From assembly GCF_900215485.1 (NCBI RefSeq), contig NZ_OCMZ01000002.1:1240001-1304000 (forward strand): DNA of 64,000 bases, read 5' to 3'. The notes under the pieces are model-generated. The model saw nothing but the letters and a program-made list of their open reading frames with translations. It did not search any database and was not told the origin of the DNA. The position numbers were made by a program, and so were the translations under genes. The DNA comes from Nitrosovibrio sp. Nv4 (GTDB taxonomy: Bacteria > Pseudomonadota > Gammaproteobacteria > Burkholderiales > Nitrosomonadaceae). Of the stretch, positions 53,967 through 62,659 are shown in pieces (positions within the stretch are counted from its first letter, which is position 1; every line of letters begins with the position of its first letter).

Positions 53967-55276
53967 CACTGCTGTCCGGAATAAATTTATCCATAAATCT
54001 GGAAAGGGTTGCAGGCATTGGTTTAAAGGGTTAAAACCCTGTTTGCCAACTTAAAAACCAAACCTGCAACCATGTTTAGGATAAGCCGATTTCAGGAATT
54101 AATGAAGGGGTTATCGCGTGGAGCGTTCGATCGCATTGTCGAGCAGCATCAAGCGGACAAATACAGCAAGAAATTCCGTTGCTGGGACCAACTGCTGACG
54201 ATGGTATATGGCCAATTAAGCGGAGCAGGCAGCCTGCGGCAAGTGGAGGCGGGTTTTAATAGTCACATTGCTCACCACTATCACCTCGATACCGGCTGCA
54301 TCAAGCGCTCCACCCTGGCTGATGCCAACGGCAAGCGCAAGGAAGCGGTGTTTGCCGACACCGCGCAGTTACTGATGGGACAGGCATCACGGCAAATGCG
54401 CAAGCAGGTCAAACAATTGCTGTATCTGCTGGATTCGACCTCGATCACACTCAAAGGAGCAAAGTTTGATACCTGGACATTGGAGAATCGCACTCGCAAT
54501 ACCCAAGGCATCAAGCTGCACGTGCTGTTGGCTTCAGAGCCGCATGCGCCGGTCTGGCACGACTTCAGTGCTGCCAACGTCAACGATGTAGAAAAAGCTA
54601 TCGCTGTGCCACTGCGGGAGGGGGCATTGTATGTGTTTGACAAAGGCTACTGCGACTACAACTGGTGGCATCGGATCGATGCGGCAGGGGCAAAATTCGT
54701 CACCCGCTTCAAACGCAATGCTGCGTTACGGGTCGAGCAGGAACTGCCTATCCCGCCGGAAGCTGCGCCCATCGTGCTGCAGGACCGGATCGTGCGCTTC
54801 AAGCACAAGCATCCACGCGGTGGCTGCGTGAACCTCTACGACAAGCCGCTGCGCTACATCAGTATTGCCAGATGCGACAAGCCAATACCCCTGATATTGG
54901 CGACCAACGACCTGCGCAGCACGGCACTGGAAATTGCGCAGCGCTATCAGGGTCGCTGGCAAGTCGAACTGTTCTTCAAATGGATCAAACAGCATTTGAA
55001 GATCAAGCAATTTCTCGGATGCAGTGAAAACGCCGTGCGCATCCAGATATTGACCGCGCTCATCAGCTATTTGCTGGTAGTGCTCTATAAACAGGTGCAG
55101 GGCTTGAAGCAGAGCCTATGGGAGTGCCTGTGCCTGATTCGCGCCACGCTATTTCAGCGTCCCGATATCGACGTTTCTTTATATCGAAGGCGACGATCCC
55201 GGCTTGAACAATTGGCACAGGTACAGATAGGGCTGTTCTCATGAATTTGTCAACAGATTTATTCCGGACAGCAGTG
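53967..55276 (+). mobile_element. Complete IS4-family insertion sequence
   Basis: The ends CACTGCTGTCCGGAATAAAT (53967) and its complement ending at 55276 are near-perfect inverted repeats. The 10-bp sequence GGTCAAGCCC flanks both sides (53957-53966 and 55277-55286) as target duplication. Length is 1310 bp with one transposase gene. The clean duplication says the insertion is recent and the element intact. Confidence 0.92.
54072..55244 (+). CDS. IS4-family transposase
   Basis: A 390-aa DDE transposase. An N-terminal DUF4372 domain (FQELMKGLSRGAFDRIVEQH) precedes the catalytic region: first Asp in LYLLDSTSITLKG, second in VFDKGYCDYNWWHRI, and the Y-(2)R-(3)E-(6)K signature in YQGRWQVELFFKWIKQHLKIK. 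The frame is full length without interruptions, so the enzyme is probably active. Confidence 0.95.
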   Translation: MFRISRFQELMKGLSRGAFDRIVEQHQADKYSKKFRCWDQLLTMVYGQLSGAGSLRQVEAGFNSHIAHHYHLDTGCIKRSTLADANGKRKEAVFADTAQLLMGQASRQMRKQVKQLLYLLDSTSITLKGAKFDTWTLENRTRNTQGIKLHVLLASEPHAPVWHDFSAANVNDVEKAIAVPLREGALYVFDKGYCDYNWWHRIDAAGAKFVTRFKRNAALRVEQELPIPPEAAPIVLQDRIVRFKHKHPRGGCVNLYDKPLRYISIARCDKPIPLILATNDLRSTALEIAQRYQGRWQVELFFKWIKQHLKIKQFLGCSENAVRIQILTALISYLLVVLYKQVQGLKQSLWECLCLIRATLFQRPDIDVSLYRRRRSRLEQLAQVQIGLFS

Positions 55277-55299
55277 GGTCAAGCCCGGAATGACGAAGT

Positions 55300-56097
55300 T
55301 CAAAGTATTTTCTCGCCGGATAAATAGGACCACTGACCGAGAAATTCCTGCCAGTGAGGTTCGGTAGATTTGCTCAAGGTGAGCCGCACCAGCTCGCATT
55401 CGCGCTGATACTGTTCGTTGTCAAAAACTCCTCGCATGAGCTGAAAGCGCAAAAATACAAGATAGGTATTCACCACATCCGTTTCACAATAGTTGCGGAT
55501 AGCGGCAATCTCGCCATTCTGGAACGCGCTCCACACCTGAGAACCGTCCATCCCGAGTTTTCCGGGAAAGCCCATCAATTTCACCAACTCGTCCAGCGGC
55601 ACGTTGGCGCGCGGCTGATACAGCGCGAGTATATCCATCAGGTCGAGATGGCGCGTATGGTAGCGGCTAAGATAGTTGTTCCATTTGAAGTCGCGGTCAT
55701 CATCACCCATGTCCCAGTAGCGGCGCGCCTGAAGGCCATGGATCAGGCTGCGATAATGAAGCACCGGCAGATCGAAGCCGCCGCCGTTCCAGGAAACCAG
55801 CTGAGGAGTATATTTCTCTATCCCTTCGAAGAAACGGCGGATGAGTTCCGCTTCGGAATCCAAGGGATTCCCCAAGGACCAAACGCGAAAATCATTTTTG
55901 TCACGCAGCACGCAGGAAATTGCCACAATCCTCTGTATATGCAATTGGAGAAAATCATTGCCGATAGCCTGGCGGCGGGACTGAAACGCCATCTCGGCAA
56001 TATCGGCCGGTGCAAGCTGCGGAGGGAGATTGTAAAGCCTGCGCAATCCCTCAATATCGGGAACGGTTTCGATATCGAAAACCAGTACGGGTATCAC
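55300..56097 (-). CDS. Predicted 3'-5' exonuclease (PolB_exo-like DEDD)
   Basis: A 265-aa protein. ExoI VLVFDIETVPD supplies the first D and E, ExoII SWNGGGFDLPVLHYRSL the next D, and ExoIII IRNYCETDVVNTYLVF a Y-C-x-x-D end. This is the predicted-3'-5'-exonuclease family related to the proofreading domain of family B polymerases. It is a repair- or RNA-processing-type enzyme; the substrate is not known. The IS4 element lies 24 bases after its stop. Confidence 0.88.
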   Translation of the reverse strand: MIPVLVFDIETVPDIEGLRRLYNLPPQLAPADIAEMAFQSRRQAIGNDFLQLHIQRIVAISCVLRDKNDFRVWSLGNPLDSEAELIRRFFEGIEKYTPQLVSWNGGGFDLPVLHYRSLIHGLQARRYWDMGDDDRDFKWNNYLSRYHTRHLDLMDILALYQPRANVPLDELVKLMGFPGKLGMDGSQVWSAFQNGEIAAIRNYCETDVVNTYLVFLRFQLMRGVFDNEQYQRECELVRLTLSKSTEPHWQEFLGQWSYLSGEKIL

Positions 56098-56156
56098 GAG
56101 AGGGGCTTCAAAGGGAATTTGTGAGCGATGAGTTTACAAGGCTGTGGGATGCGAGT

Positions 56157-56585
56157 CTATTTCCTGACCCAGGAGCCGCTTGCGTTCTGATACCACCACC
56201 CTGACCGGGCCAATTCAATCCACCGCTGGCCGAAAATGGAGCGAATATCCGCTTCCCATTCAGGATGGCTATTGGCGCGGGCGATTTCACGGTAAAGCGC
56301 GTTTCTGTCCTGGTTTTCAGCGGCGATCAAGGCGTTGACGGGCTGGCGCGCCGATAATGGCAACGCAGTGGCGTCGTGCATGGCGACAAGCCCATCACGC
56401 GTGAGCCCTATCGCACCTTTCGCATAATAGGGCTCGAGCTGGTTGTGGCGCTGCTGCATGCTCTGCTTGAGACTCGCAATCGCCGGGGTATCGATTTCGA
56501 TGTTTGCCTGGGTATAGCCAGGAAGCGGCATCAATGACAACAGCGTCAGCAGCATCAAACGGAAGAGAACGACTGGGTTACCCAT
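56157..56585 (-). CDS. ydbL: YdbL-family (DUF1318) periplasmic protein
   Basis: A 142-aa protein with a signal peptide (LMPLPGYTQA). The mature DUF1318 region contains IASLKQSMQQRHNQLEPYYAKGAIGLTRDGLVAMHDA and later EWEADIRSIFGQRWIELARSGWWYQ. In E. coli, YdbL is the chaperone-like partner of the YdbH-YnbE complex. Order here is ydbH-ynbE-ydbL on the minus strand, eleven bases after ynbE, which matches that operon. Confidence 0.85.
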   Translation of the reverse strand: MGNPVVLFRLMLLTLLSLMPLPGYTQANIEIDTPAIASLKQSMQQRHNQLEPYYAKGAIGLTRDGLVAMHDATALPLSARQPVNALIAAENQDRNALYREIARANSHPEWEADIRSIFGQRWIELARSGWWYQNASGSWVRK

Positions 56586-56596
56586 GATATTCGCCT

Positions 56597-56833
56597 TTAC
56601 TGTTGCGGTTGCTGCGGCCGTATGGCGGGTTGGGAAGACGGTTCGTCGGAAGGCGCGGATCTATCCGTACCTCCACTCTCCTCGGGTTTCTTCAGCTGCC
56701 ACACTTCTTCTATTATCTTGTCCGCTGCTTTTTCGGCAGCCGCCGCAGGAAAATAAATGTTAATGGTGACGCATCCCGCTAGCAACGAACCGGCCAACGT
56801 GAGCAAGCCCGCGTGAAAAAAATTATTCTTCAT
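56597..56833 (-). CDS. ynbE: YnbE-like lipoprotein
   Basis: A 78-aa lipoprotein with lipobox LLAGCVTINIYFPAAAAEKAADKII; the segment CVTINIYFPAAAAEKAA is highly conserved in YnbE. The C-terminal tail is Pro/Gln-rich and longer than in E. coli. In E. coli, YnbE multimerises by beta-strand stacking with the AsmA-like YdbH to bridge the periplasm for phospholipid transport. It lies seven bases after ydbH. Confidence 0.88.
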   Translation of the reverse strand: MKNNFFHAGLLTLAGSLLAGCVTINIYFPAAAAEKAADKIIEEVWQLKKPEESGGTDRSAPSDEPSSQPAIRPQQPQQ

Positions 56834-56840
56834 ATATACC

Positions 56841-58910
56841 CTACTGAAAGACAGGCTTGGCGTCTGGGTGAGTGATCCGCTGAAGGCGGCTCACCAATTC
56901 CCACCAGTCCACCTCGCGATTATAGCCTATCACCGTAATAGCCGGAATTCCGCCACCCTTGACGATAAGGTAACCATGCTGCAAGGGCTCCGACTCTATC
57001 CCGCCCATGCGGCAGGTCCCGTTGCGCAATGAACAGCTCCAGCCAATTTTCGAGTAACCGAAATCATCAAAAAAATGCAGGAAACTGCGCTGGATTGCGG
57101 CTGCAGCTCCAAACCCTCCCAGAGAGGAGATATTCTGCACTGCGGCCTGGCTGATGCGGCGTGGATAATTGCCTGGACTGCTCATGAGGCTTGCATCAAA
57201 CTTTACCGGTTTCCAGTTAAAAAGCTCAAGATCATGCACTGCGACATCCACGCGGCCCTGAATTTTGCCGAACGAAAACGTACCCGTAAGCAGATCGAGA
57301 TCGAGATTGCGCATATCCACATCTGCCATGAGTGATGCCGCGGGTCCAAAGGGATCCAGCACCTTCAGATTCCATAACAATACCGTGCCGTCAAATACCT
57401 TGAAAAGCAGGGCGCCCTGCACTTCGACGGTTGAGCCATTGTAGCTTACCACGGGTATTTCGCCCGACAGCGTGCCTTGCATCGGCTGCGTACCGAGTGC
57501 TTCGGTCAACTTTTGCATGGATACGGGCGAAAGCCCTCCACTGAATTGCCATCGCCAGCCCTGTAGCTTACCGTCGGCTTGCGGCGATGCGCTGAAGTTC
57601 TCAAGAGTAAGTTCCCCGTCAAGCACAGGCATCGTCAATCGCGGGATATTGAAATTCAACCCGTCCATTACCAGCGGAATGTGCAGTTGGCCTATTGGTA
57701 TCCGACCTAGCTCGCTGCCCTGGATATGGATATCCGCTTTCGTCGGCTCGTGGATCTTGTCCGCTCCCTGCACCTCCCACGGAATACGGGCATTAACGCC
57801 GCGAAATGCAAAGCGCTCGCGCTCATCTTCCACGGATACATCGCGCAAATTGATATGAAGCAATTCGTGGGCGCTGTTCCGGTAACGCCATTTGATTCCC
57901 GCGTGCCCGGCAGCTTTCAATTCGGCAAATGGAGTATTCACGAAAAACGGTTTCAGCACCCGGCTGAACAGCATGGATAACTCCAGATTATCAGCGCTCA
58001 AATCGAAATCACGCACCGTGTTCGCTGGCCGCTCTATCACACCCGATAAATCCACCTCGCCGATACCCGAGAGCACAAGTTTGCCGTCGAGAATGCGGAT
58101 GATGTTTTCATTCAGTTCTCCACTCGCGCTCAAACGCTGACCCTGGCCCGCGAAATAAAGCGGCTGCCAGAACACCTCGCCGCGCGGCCAGCTCGCATCC
58201 GCCTGCCATTTCCATAAAGGAGCCTTCTCGCTGCCCTCGCGCTGGGCCTTTGCGTTGATTTGGCCGCTAATATCCTCGCCGGCGTGCAAACCGCTGGCAT
58301 CGCTGAATGACAGCCCATCCACCGCCAGGTCCGCTTCAATTCCAGCAAGACCGCCCGCATCGCCATGCAGTTTGATGGCGCCATTGATCTTTCCCTTTCC
58401 CGTGACGGGGGTAGGTAAAATTTCTTTTTCACCAATCGGCACAAATTCTGCAATACGCGCGGCGCCCCCGTTTGCAATGGTCAGCATACCCTCCCAAATG
58501 GGCTTTCCCCACTGCACAGATAGCCTCCAGTCCTCGCTGCCCTCATTGGATGCAGTCCGGATTTTTATGTCGAGAGTCTTATGGCGGGAAGAAAACCGGA
58601 ATGACACAGGTAACGGTGCCGAACTGGCAAGCCTCAGCACACCCTCATCACAACGGATCAAACCGTCGGCAACCTGAAACTTGTGGCAGGAAAAGCGCAA
58701 ATCACGCCAAACCTTTCTCTGTACTGCGACTTCGCCCAACTGCACTTCCAGCAATGATGCTTTTGGACCTGTCAGGCTGGCTTGAATCCCTTTGGCATTT
58801 AAAACGGGACTTCGAACGTCATCGACAGAAAGGGTAATTGCAGGATCCGCATGTGCGGAAAAGGTAGCAGCAAGGAACACTGGCAATATGATGACGAGCA
58901 GCTTTATCAT
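56841..58910 (-). CDS. ydbH: YdbH-family AsmA-like envelope protein
   Basis: A 689-aa protein with an N-terminal signal-anchor (LLVIILPVFLAATFSAHA). Repeated beta-strands form an extended AsmA-like structure, ending in the DUF2911/dicarboxylate-domain region with RISQAAVQNISSLGGFGAA and GWSCSLRNGTCRMGGIE. YdbH is reported to act redundantly with TamB and YhdP in carrying phospholipids to the outer membrane. It is somewhat shorter than E. coli YdbH (about 880 aa), losing part of the N-terminal repeats. Confidence 0.85.
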   Translation of the reverse strand: MIKLLVIILPVFLAATFSAHADPAITLSVDDVRSPVLNAKGIQASLTGPKASLLEVQLGEVAVQRKVWRDLRFSCHKFQVADGLIRCDEGVLRLASSAPLPVSFRFSSRHKTLDIKIRTASNEGSEDWRLSVQWGKPIWEGMLTIANGGAARIAEFVPIGEKEILPTPVTGKGKINGAIKLHGDAGGLAGIEADLAVDGLSFSDASGLHAGEDISGQINAKAQREGSEKAPLWKWQADASWPRGEVFWQPLYFAGQGQRLSASGELNENIIRILDGKLVLSGIGEVDLSGVIERPANTVRDFDLSADNLELSMLFSRVLKPFFVNTPFAELKAAGHAGIKWRYRNSAHELLHINLRDVSVEDERERFAFRGVNARIPWEVQGADKIHEPTKADIHIQGSELGRIPIGQLHIPLVMDGLNFNIPRLTMPVLDGELTLENFSASPQADGKLQGWRWQFSGGLSPVSMQKLTEALGTQPMQGTLSGEIPVVSYNGSTVEVQGALLFKVFDGTVLLWNLKVLDPFGPAASLMADVDMRNLDLDLLTGTFSFGKIQGRVDVAVHDLELFNWKPVKFDASLMSSPGNYPRRISQAAVQNISSLGGFGAAAAIQRSFLHFFDDFGYSKIGWSCSLRNGTCRMGGIESEPLQHGYLIVKGGGIPAITVIGYNREVDWWELVSRLQRITHPDAKPVFQ

Positions 58911-59047
58911 GGTTGGCTCGGCTAAACACGACTCGGGCAGCTCGCATAGCGCTCCTGGCAGTGCGTGGTATTCCGGTCATACAGCTGTCGAGCGAGCCAT
59001 GGCCGTTTTCCCCGCCGTGGCTCGCAGGGAGGGCGCCGACTCCATGA

Positions 59048-59935
59048 TCAGGCTGGGAAAACCCCTGTGGAAAGGTAACGATCGCCCCGATCGCAAACGA
59101 TTGAGACAATCGTAGAATTTTCCACTTCGTCCGAAATCTTGAGCGCCGCCGCCAGCGCGCCTCCTGACGAAATCCCGGCAAAAATTCCTTCCTCGCTCGC
59201 CAACCGCCGGGTCATTTCCTCGGCTTCAGCCTGAGAAACGAGCATAATGGCGTCTACCCGATTGGCATCGTAGATTTTTGGCAGATAGGCTTCCGGCCAC
59301 TTGCGGATGCCCGGAATCTGCGCACCTTCTTCCGGCTGCACACCGATAATCTGAACCGCCGGATTTTTTTCCTTGAAATACCTGGAGCAACCCATAATGG
59401 TGCCGGTGGTACCCATGCTGCTCACCAGATGGGTAATTCCCCCCCCGGTATCTCGCCAGATTTCGGGAGCAGTGCCTTCGTAATGGGCTCGCGGGTTATC
59501 TGGACTGGCAAACTGATCAAGAATGATCCCCCGCCCCTCATCACGCATGCGCTCGGCTACATCCCGCGCTTCTTCCATGCTCCCCTCTTTTGAGGTCAGT
59601 ATGATTTCCGCGCCGAACGCCTTCATCGATTGCCGCCGTTCTATGCTCAGGTGCTCCGGCATCACCAGCACGATCGGATAACCCATTACCGCCGCGGCCA
59701 TCGCAAGCGCGATGCCGGTGTTGCCGCTGGTGGCCTCTATCAGCGTATCGCCCGGCTTGATATCCCCGCGCTCTTGCGCACGCGTAATCATCGACAATGC
59801 CGGACGGTCTTTCACCGAACCTGCCGGATTGTTGCCCTCCAACTTGACGAGGACGGCATTGCTGGTATTCCCCGGCAAGTGCTTGAGTTTTACCAGCGGC
59901 GTGTTGCCGACAAAATCTTCTATGGTTTTGTACAT
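59048..59935 (-). CDS. cysM: Cysteine synthase B
   Basis: A 295-aa PLP enzyme. The PLP lysine is in GSVKDRPALSM, with the TSGNTGIALAMAAA phosphate loop and HLVSSMGTTGTIMG. CysM forms cysteine from O-acetylserine and sulfide or thiosulfate. The terminal RGDRYLSTGVF is conserved. It precedes ydbH on the same strand by 137 bases and is probably separate. Confidence 0.93.
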   Translation of the reverse strand: MYKTIEDFVGNTPLVKLKHLPGNTSNAVLVKLEGNNPAGSVKDRPALSMITRAQERGDIKPGDTLIEATSGNTGIALAMAAAVMGYPIVLVMPEHLSIERRQSMKAFGAEIILTSKEGSMEEARDVAERMRDEGRGIILDQFASPDNPRAHYEGTAPEIWRDTGGGITHLVSSMGTTGTIMGCSRYFKEKNPAVQIIGVQPEEGAQIPGIRKWPEAYLPKIYDANRVDAIMLVSQAEAEEMTRRLASEEGIFAGISSGGALAAALKISDEVENSTIVSIVCDRGDRYLSTGVFPA

Positions 59936-60012
59936 GACGACGTAATTTGCAGAGGATTATGCCGGATTATCGCATACGTTCCGGCTTGAGCGACGTCTAC
60001 GATGGAATTAGC

Positions 60013-60089
60013 AGGATGGATGGAGCGAAGCACAACCCATCGATCCCTGATACGATGGATTGCAGATTGCGGCTTGCAGCCTCCATCCT
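60013..60089. repeat. Inverted repeat between comEA-like gene and cysM
   Basis: AGGATGGA at 60013-60020 and TCCATCCT at 60082-60089 face each other across 61 bases that also contain a TGCA-rich centre. It looks like a dispersed intergenic repeat unit; no gene lies in the 171-base gap. Confidence 0.5.
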
Positions 60090-60106
60090 ACCAATGCATT
60101 TGGTCG

Positions 60107-60400
60107 TTACCTGGGAACGGGCTTATTTTCCTTCTTGACCGCTGTGGTCCCGCCAACAGCAATATCCTTGCGAAGCCGTTTCATTGTTGCCGGACCAATG
60201 CCCTTGACATTTTCCAGGTCGCCCGGTGACTTGAACGACCCTTTTTTCTTTCGATGATCGATTATGGCCTTCGCTTTGGCCGGGCCTATCCCTTGAAGTG
60301 TTTCAAGCTCGGCTTGAGTTGCAGTATTGATATTGACGACCGCATAAGCTGCGCCGGTAAATGCGAACAGTGTGACAAGAAGCAGCAGCAGGTTCTTCAT
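60107..60400 (-). CDS. ComEA-like helix-hairpin-helix protein
   Basis: A 97-aa exported protein with a signal peptide (LLLLLVTLFAFTGAAYA). The mature part is a double HhH unit, VNINTATQAELETLQGIGPAKAKAII and FKSPGDLENVKGIGPATMKRL, which binds DNA in the periplasm during transformation. The tail is basic. The ATG at 60400 is preferred over the upstream frame to 60451 because it puts the signal peptide at the N-terminus. Confidence 0.9.
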   Translation of the reverse strand: MKNLLLLLVTLFAFTGAAYAVVNINTATQAELETLQGIGPAKAKAIIDHRKKKGSFKSPGDLENVKGIGPATMKRLRKDIAVGGTTAVKKENKPVPR

Positions 60401-60647
60401 GTCTTTTCTGAGAGATGACAGTTTGATTGGGTTAATCTCGGCGATTGTCATGTTTGGTAAAGAAGGCGTTCAGCGGAAAAAAAGTATATCAACGTTTTTT
60501 ACGACCGATTCCCCCATAACTATATAAGCCAGAGAGTGAATGGAAATGTCACTTCGTAACAAGCTATTCCTGCTCATCCAAAGACAACGCAAATTAGACG
60601 CCGAGTTTAACCGTGAGCTCTGTTTACTAATCTTTACTAGGTGTACT

Positions 60648-61106
60648 TTAAAACGGAATATCATCATCCATATCATCAAACCCGCTGCTGCTTCTGGCAG
60701 GGGCTTTACTACTGGATGGACTCGGCGCAAAACCGCCCTCCTCCCTATCCGCTCCTTCATAACTGCCGCTGCCGGGTTTGCTGCCCAGCATTTTCATATC
60801 GGTGGCAATAACGTCGGTGGTGTAACGCTCAACGCCCGCCTTGTCGGTCCATTTACGCGTTTCCAGCCGTCCCTCAACATAAACCGGACGGCCTTTTTTA
60901 AGGTATTCGCCGGCTATTTCGGCGAGTTTGCGATAAAAAGTGACGCGATGCCATTCGGTTTTTTCCTGCTTTTCACCGTTTTTGTCTTTCCACGTTTCCG
61001 TGGTAGCCAGAGTGATGTTTGTCACCGCATCGCCGTTTGGCATATAACGAGTCTCGGGGTCTTTGCCGAGGTTGCCGATGAGTATTACTTTGTTGACTGA
61101 TGCCAT
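60648..61106 (-). CDS. ssb: Single-stranded DNA-binding protein
   Basis: A 152-aa protein. An OB fold ([25 protein letters not shown], then [22 protein letters not shown]) is followed by a glycine/serine-rich linker and the C-terminal DDDIPF that binds partner proteins. It starts directly after the MFS stop (no gap) on the same strand and may be partly co-transcribed. The uvrA-MFS-ssb neighbourhood is common in betaproteobacteria. Confidence 0.97.
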   Translation of the reverse strand: MASVNKVILIGNLGKDPETRYMPNGDAVTNITLATTETWKDKNGEKQEKTEWHRVTFYRKLAEIAGEYLKKGRPVYVEGRLETRKWTDKAGVERYTTDVIATDMKMLGSKPGSGSYEGADREEGGFAPSPSSSKAPARSSSGFDDMDDDIPF

Positions 61107-62492
61107 TTAAGCTTCTCCCCCCAATAATTGAACAACGCCTTGTTCATCAAAACCGCTCATATCCACTTTCAGGTACGCCACGCCTTCGCTCGCGAGCACC
61201 AAGGCCTCATGCACACCGGGCAGCGCGGCTAATTGACGGGATAACCCTGTGGCCTTACCCGTATCCATTTCCTGCACATGGTACATTCTGGTGCGCACCG
61301 CGGCCGGCGCTTTCATGGTGAGCGCAAACATCAGCCATAATGCCAAAAGGATGCCACAGAAAGCAAACAGTGCGGTGCCGCCATGGTGCTGATACAGGTA
61401 GCCGCCCGCGGTTGCGCCGACAAATGCACCAAGAAATTGAACACTGCTATAGACACCGATGGCCGTGCCTTTTGCGCCAACCGGTGCAATCTTGGAGATG
61501 AGCGAGGGCAACGTGGCTTCCAGCAGGTTGAAGGCGGCAAAGAACACCAGCAGTGCCGTTGCGGTGCCCCATAATGAATCGGATGTATACGCCAGCAATA
61601 CCTGGCTCACCAGCAGGACGGCAATCGAAATGACGAATACTTGTTTGAGTTTTGCCTTCTTTTCGCCATAAATGATGACTGGGATAATCATTATCATGGA
61701 GATGAGCAGTACCGGGAGATATACCTGCCAGTGATGGTCTGCCGCCAGACCAGCCGTACGCAACGACAGCGGTACCACCAGCCATAGCGCCATCAAGACC
61801 GCATGCAAAGCAAAGACACCGAAATCCAGGCGCAGCAGTTGTGGATCACGCAATACATTATGGAATCGTCCTGCCGATGCTTCGGTATCGGAGTGAAAGC
61901 GGCTGATCACCGGATCGGGAACGATTCTGGAAACCACTGCCATCGCCAGTAGCGCCAGCACCCCTGTCATGACAAAAATGCCTGGTACCCCGATTAAACG
62001 ATTTAGCGCCGGCGCGACAATTAAGGAGACTGCAAAGGTTGCACCTATGGTCATCCCGATCGCAGCCATTGCCTTGGTGCGATGCTCCTCGCGGGTGAGA
62101 TCGGCGGCAAGCGCCATCACCGCGGCTGAAATCGCACCCGCTCCTTGAATGATGCGGCCAAAAATTACACCGTAGATATCAGTGGCGGATGCAGCGATAA
62201 AACTGCCGATGGCGAACAGAATCAGGCCAACGTATATGACGGGCTTGCGCCCGAACCGATCCGATAGCCAGCCGAAAGGAATTTGCAGTATCGCCTGAGT
62301 CAATCCGTACGCCCCAAGCGCAATACCCACCAGCGTATAGTTGCTGCCGCCCGGCAGATGCTCGGCATAAAACGCGAAGACGGGCAGAATGATGAACATC
62401 CCCAACATGCGCAACCCATAGATGCCGGCGAGACCGGCGGTCGCGCGCAACTCTATCGGTGACATTTTCTCGTGCGGAAGGGAGGACGACAT
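61107..62492 (-). CDS. YajR-like MFS transporter with C-terminal YAM-type domain
   Basis: A 461-aa drug/proton antiporter-family protein with twelve predicted helices. Motif A is GWLSDRFGRKPVIY and motif C is RIIQGAGAISAAVMALAADL. A soluble C-terminal part (residues about 395-461: GVHEALVLASEGVAYLKVDMSGFDEQGVVQLL) resembles the ferredoxin-like YAM domain of E. coli YajR. The substrate is unknown. It diverges from uvrA with a 167-base gap. Confidence 0.82.
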   Translation of the reverse strand: MSSSLPHEKMSPIELRATAGLAGIYGLRMLGMFIILPVFAFYAEHLPGGSNYTLVGIALGAYGLTQAILQIPFGWLSDRFGRKPVIYVGLILFAIGSFIAASATDIYGVIFGRIIQGAGAISAAVMALAADLTREEHRTKAMAAIGMTIGATFAVSLIVAPALNRLIGVPGIFVMTGVLALLAMAVVSRIVPDPVISRFHSDTEASAGRFHNVLRDPQLLRLDFGVFALHAVLMALWLVVPLSLRTAGLAADHHWQVYLPVLLISMIMIIPVIIYGEKKAKLKQVFVISIAVLLVSQVLLAYTSDSLWGTATALLVFFAAFNLLEATLPSLISKIAPVGAKGTAIGVYSSVQFLGAFVGATAGGYLYQHHGGTALFAFCGILLALWLMFALTMKAPAAVRTRMYHVQEMDTGKATGLSRQLAALPGVHEALVLASEGVAYLKVDMSGFDEQGVVQLLGGEA

Positions 62493-62659
62493 GAATCAGA
62501 TTGGGGAAACGCGGAAAGTTGCGTATATTAACAGGTTTGACCGGTTCTCAGGTAGCCTCAGCCTCAGGTTGTCTCAGTTGTTTTTGGGGCAGCCTGCATA
62601 CGTCTGTGCCTTGGCGTCTGTGCCTTGGGGAGCCGTGAGCACCCACATGGAAGCAAGCA

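Noticed and set aside
58819-59181. 120-codon minus-strand frame between ydbH and cysM
   Set aside because: Overlaps both real genes in another frame and has no start signal.
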